DNA of 64,000 nt from Devosia nitrariae. Lineage in GTDB: Bacteria; Pseudomonadota; Alphaproteobacteria; Rhizobiales; Devosiaceae. Shown piece after piece: positions 51,205 through 58,581 of the stretch (position 1 is the stretch's first letter; each line of letters begins with the position of its first letter). Below the pieces are notes generated by a model. It was not told the DNA's origin, did not search any database, and was given only the letters and a program-made list of their open reading frames with translations. The position numbers were made by a program, and so were the translations under genes. The stretch is from NCBI RefSeq assembly GCF_030160115.1, contig NZ_BSNS01000007.1, forward strand, positions 124,001 through 188,000, given 5' to 3'.

Positions 51205-52272
51205 TCAGCCGAACAGCTGGTGCATCATCCTCTGGGACATGTCCGGGCTTTCCAGAACGGGCGTGAGATCGCTGACCTGATCCAGTGAGCCGACGACTGG
51301 AAGCTCTTTGATAAAGGGGTCCGCTATCGCCGCGCTGACGGCCGCGATCGCATCGTCGACGTTGATGGTGGTGAACGGCCGATCAAAGTAGGGACCGACC
51401 ACCGGGTTGAACCCGGCCACTCCGATCGCATTCTGTCGCCGCGCCAGCTCGAGATAGGCCGAAGCAAGGGCGTCGCCTCGCTGCGTCCATTCGCTGGCAA
51501 GCAGGGCCTGCTCCAGATGGCGCAAGAGGGCCCCGGCGATCGGGAGCTTGGCAAAGGCGCTGCCGAACCACTTTGCATAGGGGGCGTAACGGCGCTCGAG
51601 CAGGAAGCTCATCCTCATCACGTCCCGCACCAGCCGTGCGGCGATGATCCGGGAGCCGAGATCGTCACCGACCTGCCCCGCTCGGCCGACGAATGCCTGC
51701 TCTTCGGCAATGCGCCGCCACTGGCACGCGATCTTGTAGAGCCACACGTCGTCCGGAAAGTAGGCCAGACGCTCACGAGCCTGGCTCAAACGGCCTAGGT
51801 CGTCATGGAAGACGGCGCCGGCCGTAAAGGCGAGCAGCTTTTGTTCGGCAAATCCCAGCCACTGCAGCGCACTGAGGTTCTCCACCGACCGCACGGCGAA
51901 GTGGCCTTCCAGCCTGGCTTCGAGCGTATGGAACTCGAGCCCGTGCTCGAGTGCGCCTGCCGCTTCGACACCGTTTGCCGGCGGATGCGGCCGGCTGCGC
52001 CAGCCGATGGGCTCTCCAAGATAGCTGTCGGGGGCGACTTGGGAGAACTCTGCGACCAAGCGCCGCGCATGATCGTCGAACCGGTCCCGGGTCAGGATGA
52101 TGTGTACGCGCGGCCCCCAGTTGTGGTCCCTGGAGGTCTCGTCGTCGAAGCCGAGGAGTTCCGACCCATAGCCGATCAGCGCTGCCGAGTGGGACAAACT
52201 TGGCGCAACCTCGTTCAGCCAAGGCCGAACGATGTCGGCGTAAAAGCGGCGCGATAGTTCAATCCCCTGCAT
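51205..52272 (-). CDS. DUF4037 domain-containing protein
   Basis: A 355-residue protein with GIELSRRFYADIVRPWLNEV near the start, GYGSELLGFDDETSRDHNWG (nucleotidyltransferase-like GS...D.D region), and YFPDDVWLYKIACQWRRI in the DUF4037 part. The architecture suggests a nucleotidyltransferase-fold enzyme of unknown substrate. The frame is open 37 codons upstream without family similarity, so the start is placed at 52272. It converges on fabV with 21 bp between stops. Confidence 0.82.
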   Translation of the reverse strand: MQGIELSRRFYADIVRPWLNEVAPSLSHSAALIGYGSELLGFDDETSRDHNWGPRVHIILTRDRFDDHARRLVAEFSQVAPDSYLGEPIGWRSRPHPPANGVEAAGALEHGLEFHTLEARLEGHFAVRSVENLSALQWLGFAEQKLLAFTAGAVFHDDLGRLSQARERLAYFPDDVWLYKIACQWRRIAEEQAFVGRAGQVGDDLGSRIIAARLVRDVMRMSFLLERRYAPYAKWFGSAFAKLPIAGALLRHLEQALLASEWTQRGDALASAYLELARRQNAIGVAGFNPVVGPYFDRPFTTINVDDAIAAVSAAIADPFIKELPVVGSLDQVSDLTPVLESPDMSQRMMHQLFG

Positions 52273-52409
52273 GGCACATCCTCCGATCGGGCACCCTGCA
52301 TAACGGCGCAACTGCGCAGTGGGAAGAGGAGCAGAGCCGCCGTTCCGGCCAAAGGCGGAAAGCGGAACCAATCGGTCAGGCATGCGTTCGCTTATTTCGG
52401 ATATTTCGA

Positions 52410-52438
52410 TTGTTGCGGCTAGCCAGTCAGGCTATATT
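52410..52438 (+). promoter_or_regulatory. Promoter with overlapping inverted repeat before the toxin-antitoxin pair
   Basis: TTGTTG (52410-52415) and TATATT (52433-52438) with a 17-base spacer, 25 bp upstream of the antitoxin ATG. TAGCC / GGCTA half-sites lie within the spacer and could be an autoregulatory operator. Confidence 0.5.
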
Positions 52439-52462
52439 CAAGCCGAAGTAAGGGAAACTCAA

Positions 52463-52903
52463 ATGACTCAGCTACTGGAACGACCCGTTCTGCCGACTCC
52501 GGATGATGCAGAGCTTGCAAACGCAGCAAGCCGCACTCTTTCGCGTGCCAAGAGTGCTGAGCTTCGCGTTCAGGTAGATAGCGGCGAAGTCCTGCGGCTT
52601 CCTAAGTCGGTGAACGAACTCTTATACCGTCTTCTGACTGAGATGGCGCAGGGCAACGCGGTTACACTCATCCCCATTCATGCGGAGCTTACGACGCAAG
52701 AGGCTGCTGACTATCTAAACGTCTCTCGCCCTTATCTGATCCGCCTTCTCCAAAAAGGAGAGATCGACCATCACATGGTGGGGACGCATCGACGTATAAA
52801 GTTCAGCGACCTGCAAACCTATAGGAAAGCCTCCGACGAGAAGCGGCGGCAGGCAATGCAGGCGTTGGCCGATCAGGCTCAAGAACTGGATATGGGCTAT
52901 TAA
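52463..52903 (+). CDS. Helix-turn-helix (excisionase-type) antitoxin
   Basis: A 146-residue protein. The central HTH ELTTQEAADYLNVSRPYLIR, then LLQKGEIDHHMVGTHRRIKF, is the excisionase/MerR-like fold. The N-terminal LLERPVLPTPDDAELANAAS is a common opening in antitoxins of PIN toxins. It should bind its own promoter and neutralise the downstream PIN protein. Start ATG 52463 has AAGGGAA upstream. A+T content is higher than in neighbours. Confidence 0.85.
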   Translation: MTQLLERPVLPTPDDAELANAASRTLSRAKSAELRVQVDSGEVLRLPKSVNELLYRLLTEMAQGNAVTLIPIHAELTTQEAADYLNVSRPYLIRLLQKGEIDHHMVGTHRRIKFSDLQTYRKASDEKRRQAMQALADQAQELDMGY

Positions 52904-53474
52904 CCAGTCAAATTACACCGTCATCTACGATGCTTGTGTGCCCTACCCGGCCCCCCTGCGAGATATTCTTATGGAACTCGCAGGGACCGGGTTGTTTCGC
53001 GCTAAATGGAGCGCCCGAATTCACGACGAGTGGACGCGCAACCTCCTCGTCAACCGTCAAGACCTCAATCCCGAAAAGCTAGCCAGAACCGTCGAGTTGA
53101 TGAACGACGCAGTCCCAGACTGTTTGGTGGAGGGGTACGAAGATATGATCGAAGGCTTGGTGTTGCCAGATCCCGATGATCGGCATGTTCTTGCCGCGGC
53201 TATTCACTCAAGCTGCGACGCCATCATCACAATGAACCTGCAAGACTTTCCAACCAAGCACGTTGGAAAGTACGACATTGAGGTCCTTCACCCTGACGAT
53301 TTCATATTCAACCAGTTCGGGCTGGATACGGCTGCCGTCTTGAACTCGGTGCAACGATGCCGCGCTCGCCTGAGAAAACCGCCCAAGTCAGCCGCCGAAT
53401 TCTTGGAACGCTTGGAGGCGCAAGGCTTGCCCAAGACCGTCGCTGAACTTCGCCCATTCGAAAGCGTCATTTAG
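52899..53474 (+). CDS. PIN-domain ribonuclease toxin (non-canonical start)
   Basis: A roughly 190-residue PIN-domain protein. The first catalytic acid is in NYTVIYDACVPYPAPLRDIL, the second Glu in RIHDEWTRNLL, and further acids in LPDPDDRHVLAAAI and TMNLQDFP. The only ordinary start, GTG at 52938, would remove the first catalytic Asp. Family sequence continues back to INQSNYT, so an ATT at 52899 overlapping the antitoxin stop (ATTAA) is the best candidate, with translational coupling. Such toxins cleave RNA; the target is unknown. Confidence 0.82.
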   Translation: MNQSNYTVIYDACVPYPAPLRDILMELAGTGLFRAKWSARIHDEWTRNLLVNRQDLNPEKLARTVELMNDAVPDCLVEGYEDMIEGLVLPDPDDRHVLAAAIHSSCDAIITMNLQDFPTKHVGKYDIEVLHPDDFIFNQFGLDTAAVLNSVQRCRARLRKPPKSAAEFLERLEAQGLPKTVAELRPFESVI

Positions 53475-53578
53475 CGACGCTCTAACCCGCCTACCGACGG
53501 GCATCGCCCGGCTACCATAAGCAGGAGACCTGCTTAATCAAGATCGCAAGGCGAGGTCTGCACCGCAGCGCAACGACT

Positions 53579-54781
53579 CTACCGGACTTTCCCCATGTCC
53601 GGCAGGAACACCGTCAGTAGTCCGGCCAGCGGCAGGAACGAGCAGAGCCAGAACACGTACTGGATGCTGGTCTGGTCGGCGAGCGCCCCGAGCGCTGCCG
53701 CCGCGATGCCGGCCGCGCCGAACGCGAAGCCGAAGAAGATGCCGGCGATCATGCCGATGCGGCCCGGCATCAGCTCCTGCGCGAACACCACGATGGCCGA
53801 GAAGGCGGACGAGAAAATGATCCCGACGATGATGGTGAGGATCACCGTCCAGGTGAGGTCGGCATAGGGCAGCATGAGGGTGAACGGCAGAACGCCCAGG
53901 ATCGAGAACCAGATCACGAACTTGGCGCCGAAGCGGTCGTTGATCGGTCCACCCAGGAACACGCCGAGTGCCGAGGCGCCGAGGAAGACGAACAGCAGCA
54001 GCTGCGCGTCCTGTACGCCCACCTGGAATTTTTCGATGAGGTAGAACGTGTAGTAGCTCGAAAAGCTCGCGATATAGGCGTTCTTGGTGAGCGTGAGGAC
54101 CGTCAGCACGATGAGCGCGATCATCGTCGTGCGCTTGTCAAAGATCAGCGCCGTACTGGCCGGCGCCTTGCCGGCATTGGCCCGCCGGTGCTCGGCATAC
54201 CAGCGTCCGACCCGTGAGAGGATGAAGATGCCGACGAGCGAGCCCATTGCGAAAAGGCTGACGCTCCACTGTCCGCGCGGCAGCACGATGAAGGCGGCCA
54301 GCAGCGGCCCGATGGCCGAGCCGGCATTGCCGCCCACCTGGAACAGCGATTGCGCCAGCCCGTGCCGTCCACCGGAAGCCAGCCGCGCCACCCGGCTCGA
54401 TTCCGGGTGGAAGATCGCCGACCCGAGCCCGATGAAGGCGCAGCCCAGGAGCAACAGCCAGTAGGTCTGCGCGAACCCCAGGATGATCAATCCGATGAGG
54501 CTCGATCCCATGCCCACAGGCAGCGAGTAAGGCAGGGGCCGCTTGTCCGTGTACATGCCGATGGCAGGCTGCAGGAGCGAGGCCACGACCTGGAAGGTGA
54601 AGGTCAAAAGCCCGATCTGCACATAGTCGAGCCCGTAATTGACCTTGAGGATCGGGTAGATCGCCGAAAGCAGCGATTGCATCACGTCGTTGATCAGGTG
54701 GCAGACGCTCACCGCGACGATGATCGAGAGCGTGGTCTTGCTGGCAAGGCTGGTTGCCGGTGCGCTGGCTGTGACGGTCAT
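53579..54781 (-). CDS. MFS transporter of the fosmidomycin-resistance (Fsr) type
   Basis: A 400-residue inner-membrane protein with twelve helices. SVCHLINDVMQSLLSAIYPI and GSAIFHPESSRVARLASGGR are hallmark segments of the Fsr-type family, and GYDLVQIG-like LDYVQIGLLTF also fits. These are proton-driven drug or metabolite exporters; the substrate here is unknown. The ATG at 54781 gives normal length. It converges with the PIN-toxin gene. Confidence 0.9.
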   Translation of the reverse strand: MTVTASAPATSLASKTTLSIIVAVSVCHLINDVMQSLLSAIYPILKVNYGLDYVQIGLLTFTFQVVASLLQPAIGMYTDKRPLPYSLPVGMGSSLIGLIILGFAQTYWLLLLGCAFIGLGSAIFHPESSRVARLASGGRHGLAQSLFQVGGNAGSAIGPLLAAFIVLPRGQWSVSLFAMGSLVGIFILSRVGRWYAEHRRANAGKAPASTALIFDKRTTMIALIVLTVLTLTKNAYIASFSSYYTFYLIEKFQVGVQDAQLLLFVFLGASALGVFLGGPINDRFGAKFVIWFSILGVLPFTLMLPYADLTWTVILTIIVGIIFSSAFSAIVVFAQELMPGRIGMIAGIFFGFAFGAAGIAAAALGALADQTSIQYVFWLCSFLPLAGLLTVFLPDMGKVR

Positions 54782-54927
54782 GAGCTGGTCGGGGAACAGG
54801 AGGAGGTATCGCTACCGCCTCCATTAACATGTTAGTTGCGGCCTGTCGTTGTCATCAATGCCGGAAACCGTTCGCACCCCAGCAATTGTGCCGAGCGTTT
54901 TTTTGAGAAGCGCGCGATCCAGTTCCC

Positions 54928-55482
54928 TCAAATTGCGTCGCGATCCAGCACCTTTTGCATCTTGACGCACCCGAAGCGTGTCTGGTCCGGGAACAGGATC
55001 TGCGTCACTTCTTCTACCTGGTAGCCGAGCCGCTGGTAGAGCGGGACACCTGAAAGGGTCGCCGTCAGGCCCAGCAGCAGGACGCTGTGCGCGATGGCGT
55101 CCTGTTCCACCCGCAGCATGATCGCCGTACCGACACCGCAGCGTGCGACTGCCGGATCGACGAAGACGCTGCGCACGGTCGGCATGTCGCCCGCGTGACC
55201 CTTCGCGGGCAGGCCTGCGGCATAGCCCGGTTTGGCGCGCGACCAGGCGCCGCTGGCAAGGATCGCGCCGTAAGCGTCTTCGGCAAGAAAACAGTGCCCC
55301 TCGAGGACGATGGCGTCGTCCATCGTGCCGAATGCTTCCATGAAGCCTGCAATCTCGGCCTCCGAATAGAAGTCGGCGCCCAACGTCCACATGGAGCGCG
55401 CCTGCATCGCCCGGATCGCCGTGATGTCGCGGGGACGGGCATGGCGGATAAAATACGGGGTGGGGTTCATGTCTGTTGTCAT
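54928..55482 (-). CDS. GNAT-family N-acetyltransferase
   Basis: A 184-residue GNAT protein. FIRHARPRDITAIRAMQARS opens the fold, and the acetyl-CoA region is PTVRSVFVDPAVARCGVGTA, where VFVDPAVARCGVG matches the V.P..R..G.G loop. It closes with GVPLYQRLGYQ. AAGGA precedes the ATG at 55482; a second ATG at 55470 is possible. Substrate unknown. Confidence 0.87.
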   Translation of the reverse strand: MTTDMNPTPYFIRHARPRDITAIRAMQARSMWTLGADFYSEAEIAGFMEAFGTMDDAIVLEGHCFLAEDAYGAILASGAWSRAKPGYAAGLPAKGHAGDMPTVRSVFVDPAVARCGVGTAIMLRVEQDAIAHSVLLLGLTATLSGVPLYQRLGYQVEEVTQILFPDQTRFGCVKMQKVLDRDAI

Positions 55483-55782
55483 GGTTTTCCTTCGCGCAAG
55501 GGCGCGACACTGGTTCCCGCCGGGTCGGCCCCGGCGGGAGTTCTCCAGCGTGCGACGGCGATGCTGATCGGCGACTTGGTCGAGCACGCCCTCTTCCACC
55601 TCCAGCGCCTTGGTCAGGCCCAGGCGGCGGCGATGCCCTGACCTTCGTGTATTTCGGCACGACGCCTTAGACGCCCTCGATGTGCTTGTAGATCTCTTCG
55701 AGAGTCGGCTTTTCTGCGCTGCGGCGGTCGCAATGCCTAAGGCACTGTCGACCGCCAAGGTGATCGATGCCGTCACCGAAAG
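55483..55782. other. Intergenic stretch with decayed coding traces
   Basis: Holds a GC hairpin (CCCGCCGGG / CCCGGCGGG-like, near 55518-55540). On the minus strand there are short protein-like traces in different frames, such as AEKPTLEEIYKHIEGV ending in a stop at about 55670 and KALEVEEGVLDQVADQHRR. These look like remains of one or two genes; I cannot name them. Confidence 0.4.
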
Positions 55783-56328
55783 TTACTGCTCCTTGCCGTG
55801 ACCCTCCAAGTCGAAGGTCGCGCGCAGGCCCATGAACGAACCCCAACCGAGAAATGTCTGGCTGATATCGCCGTCGTGGCCGACAAAGCCACCAGTCGCG
55901 CCCGAGATTGCGCGTAAGAGCTCAACGTTCTCGTCGATTATTTCGGGACCTTCCGAGATGAGCAGGTCGCCATCGTTCAGCAAGACAGTCTGGCGCGAGA
56001 TCAGGAACACACCGGTCTCGGCTTTCATCGCCGTGCCCACCAGGAAACCGTCGCAGGTCCAGGTGCCGAGCACCAGGTCGGGGAATGCCGGAGAGCCGTC
56101 CTCGTTCACGCCATCCACACCCGGTTTCAACGTGCCGACGGGATAGACGTAGCCCTGGGTGATGAATGGGTTGCCGTGCGCCGGCATACCGTCTTCATCT
56201 ACCGGGGCGGGTTGAAACACGAAACGCGTGTGGTCTTCTGCCACGTCGAAGGCGTTCGGCGCCGCCGTGGCCCCGCTTGAGACGAGCGCTCCAGCGATTG
56301 CGAGAGCAGTCAGGTAGATGCATTTCAT
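55783..56328 (-). CDS. Secreted protein, possible dirigent-like barrel
   Basis: A 181-residue exported protein (signal MKCIYLTALAIAGALVSSGA ending TAAP). The mature part has PFITQGYVYPVGTLKPGVDG, GTWTCDGFLVGTAMKAETGV, ending FLGWGSFMGLRATFDLEGHG. The pattern of strands and the closing phrase recall allene-oxide-cyclase/dirigent-like beta-barrels; the assignment is tentative. A longer frame upstream is not coding. Confidence 0.65.
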   Translation of the reverse strand: MKCIYLTALAIAGALVSSGATAAPNAFDVAEDHTRFVFQPAPVDEDGMPAHGNPFITQGYVYPVGTLKPGVDGVNEDGSPAFPDLVLGTWTCDGFLVGTAMKAETGVFLISRQTVLLNDGDLLISEGPEIIDENVELLRAISGATGGFVGHDGDISQTFLGWGSFMGLRATFDLEGHGKEQ

Positions 56329-56501
56329 AGTCGGATCCTTAGAGTTGATGGAATTGATGTCGCGTAGCCCGTCGGATGGGCGGGACGCGGGGTATCGCGG
56401 CGTAGGTCCGTGTCGGACATGGGCCGCAATCCGGGTGCCCCCGGGGGGCGGTGTTTTTGCCCGCTCACTGCCGGGCGGTTCCGCCCGGAAGAGGTGTAGC
56501 C

Positions 56502-56663
56502 CTAGAGCCAGGGATCGTCGGTTGAGCACGGCTCGTTGAGGCCGATGTCCTTGAGCAGGTGGTCGTTGAACTGGCGCAACACCTCGATAGTGTTGCGGTG
56601 CGACCGGCGGCGCCTGCGCATGACGCGCCAGCGCACCGGTATGGATTTGAAGAACGTCGACAT
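56502..56663 (-). CDS. DUF1127 small arginine-rich protein
   Basis: A 53-residue protein with an arginine block (VRWRVMRRRRRSHRN) followed by the DUF1127 signature IEVLRQFNDHLLKDIGLNE. Family members are small regulators, several of them RNA-linked, in alphaproteobacteria. The ATG at 56663 is three bases after the TTC38-like gene's stop, so the two form an operon. A hairpin (CCGGGCGG / CCGCCCGG, 56471-56488) lies 13 bases past the stop. Its short length makes it easy to miss. Confidence 0.85.
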   Translation of the reverse strand: MSTFFKSIPVRWRVMRRRRRSHRNTIEVLRQFNDHLLKDIGLNEPCSTDDPWL

Positions 56664-56666
56664 CTC

Positions 56667-58085
56667 TCAGGCCGCCTTCACGTTGGGCGCCGCGCCGGCG
56701 CGGGCACGCGTCAGGAAACTGCGGTTGATGGGACTGTGGGGCTTGAGCGCCAACCTTTCGCTGGCGAGCGCCTCTGCCATCGCGGTCAGGCCACCGCGCA
56801 CGGTCGCTTCCGTCAGCGTCCAGTCGATGATGTCCCGCTGGGCATGGCTGCCGCCGAACGAATTGGCGATGTAGCGTGCGCCATGAAGGTGGTTGGCGGC
56901 CGTCTCGTAGTCGCCGCGCCAGAACGCGGCAAAGCCGGCAACGAGCGGAAGCGCGGTCTTGCGCCCCCAATTGTCGGTCTCGGCCGCACCGCCGTTCGTG
57001 CCAAAGCCCGAAACGATACGCTCGACGTCCTTGTGGCGGCCGGCCCCGAGATACGCCATCACCGCGTGCCAGTCGTTGAAGGGGTAGCTCACCCCATCGG
57101 CGTGGTCGTCCCATGCGCCGGCCAATTCCTGCCATCGCTCGCCGATGTCGTGACCCGACATCGCGAGGCGCCACAGCAGCGCTGAGGCATCGACCATGTC
57201 GAGCGCAACGGGGCTGCGATCCCTACGGATCGGCCCGTCATAGAGCGAGAAGACCTCCTCCACCTGGCCCAGGTCCAGGTGGCAGAGCGAGCGGTGCCAC
57301 CAGTTGTGCACCTTGAAGAAGTTGTCGTCGCCCGTCCAATGCGGCTCACGCGCGACCATCCAGCCGATGCCGTCCTCGGCGCGGCCCTGCATCTCCATCA
57401 CATGGGCGACGGCGTGGTGCGCCCAGCTGTCGCGCGGCTCGATGGCGACCGCCTGCCTGCCGGCATCCTCGGCTCTCGCATAGTCACCCGTTTCCTCGAG
57501 CCCGAACGCATAAAGGCCGAGGAGGATCGAATAGCCGGGCATATCGGGCGACCATTTGGGCAGCACCCGAGCGATACGGTCGCGCAGGCCCCGGGAGCTG
57601 GCGCGATAGAAGTCGACAAGATGGCCACATTGGAGCGCAACGAGATCATGCGGATAGAGCGCGTTGTGAACGTCGAGCGCGATCGCCGCCTGCGTCCACT
57701 CGCCGTCAAGGAGATTGTCGAGGGCGACCACATGCGAGGCCTCCCGGTCCGCGAGGTGCAGCGACTTCGTGCGGACAACGATCCGCCGGGCCGCTTGCGT
57801 CGCGTCAGGCTCGGTTGCAAACCCAAGGAGATAGGCCTTGAGGATATGCGCCATGGCAAATTCGGGCGCGGCGTCGATGGCCTGGTTCAAAAGACCGACC
57901 GGATCGCCCCGATAGATGTTGAACGCCTCGACCGCCTCGTCGAATAATGAAACGGCTTCCGCCGTTGCGCCCGAGAGGGCCAGGCCCCGTATATCTGAGA
58001 ACATCTTGCTTCTAACCTTCTTGACTGAGAGATCATCTTCGATCGCTAAGTGAATTGCGTTGCGGCAGACCGGTGCGACCGTCAT
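56667..58085 (-). CDS. TTC38-family tetratricopeptide repeat protein
   Basis: A 472-residue protein of the TPR family related to eukaryotic TTC38, opening GLALSGATAEAVSLFDEAVE and continuing with helical repeats (GDYARAEDAGRQAVAIEPRD, then HAVAHVMEMQGR). Function unknown. Two starts are possible: ATG 58085, or ATG 58004, which is where most relatives begin. The extra 27 codons are also kept in frame in a diverged upstream copy, mostly with synonymous changes over NAIHLAIEDD, so I chose 58085. It is co-transcribed with a DUF1127 gene and divergent from a TPR regulator. Confidence 0.85.
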   Translation of the reverse strand: MTVAPVCRNAIHLAIEDDLSVKKVRSKMFSDIRGLALSGATAEAVSLFDEAVEAFNIYRGDPVGLLNQAIDAAPEFAMAHILKAYLLGFATEPDATQAARRIVVRTKSLHLADREASHVVALDNLLDGEWTQAAIALDVHNALYPHDLVALQCGHLVDFYRASSRGLRDRIARVLPKWSPDMPGYSILLGLYAFGLEETGDYARAEDAGRQAVAIEPRDSWAHHAVAHVMEMQGRAEDGIGWMVAREPHWTGDDNFFKVHNWWHRSLCHLDLGQVEEVFSLYDGPIRRDRSPVALDMVDASALLWRLAMSGHDIGERWQELAGAWDDHADGVSYPFNDWHAVMAYLGAGRHKDVERIVSGFGTNGGAAETDNWGRKTALPLVAGFAAFWRGDYETAANHLHGARYIANSFGGSHAQRDIIDWTLTEATVRGGLTAMAEALASERLALKPHSPINRSFLTRARAGAAPNVKAA

Positions 58086-58330
58086 GATCGCCCGCCCTGC
58101 TGTTGAGCGCCTTGAGCCGCGGCGGCACATGGAGGCGTGGGAATAGACTGGGCGCAGTTCATGCGAGAGAGGCACGATGGCCGAAACCGTGCGAAACGAG
58201 CCAGCCGGAGCTTTTGAGCAAAAAGCCTGCCCCGGACTTGATCCGGGATGGATGCTACGTTTGCGGTTCGAACACGCGACCGCGCTTTTAGGAGGATGGG
58301 CAGCCCATGCCATGCCCGGGCGCGTCTGCA

Positions 58331-58502
58331 TCGTCGAACAATGAGACAACCTCTCCCGTTGCGGCCGATAGCGCCGGGCCCCGTACTTCTGAGAACATCT
58401 TGCTTCTACCTTCCTGCGTCACCGGATCGTCTTCGATCGCCAGGTGAATTGCATTGCAGCAGGCTGGTGCGACCGTCATAATCGCCCCCCTGCTGTTGAG
58501 CG
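58331..58502 (-). pseudogene. Partial duplicate of the TTC38-like gene's 5' end
   Basis: These 172 bases align without indels to 57937-58108 of the neighbouring gene, covering its leader, start codon and first ~50 codons. The copy reads MTVAPACCNAIHLAIEDD, then SEVRGPALSAATGEVVSLFD, and then leaves homology, ending at a stop at 58288. Between the copies (58110-58330) lies a short hairpin fragment (CCCGGA...TCCGGG near 58231) and no gene. The copy carries the region where the promoter should be. Confidence 0.8.
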
Positions 58503-58581
58503 GTGTTTTGAAGCAAGTCCTTTCACGCCGACAGGACCGCGCACCGATGGTTTGCCGATCAATTGCCGATGAAGACGTGAG

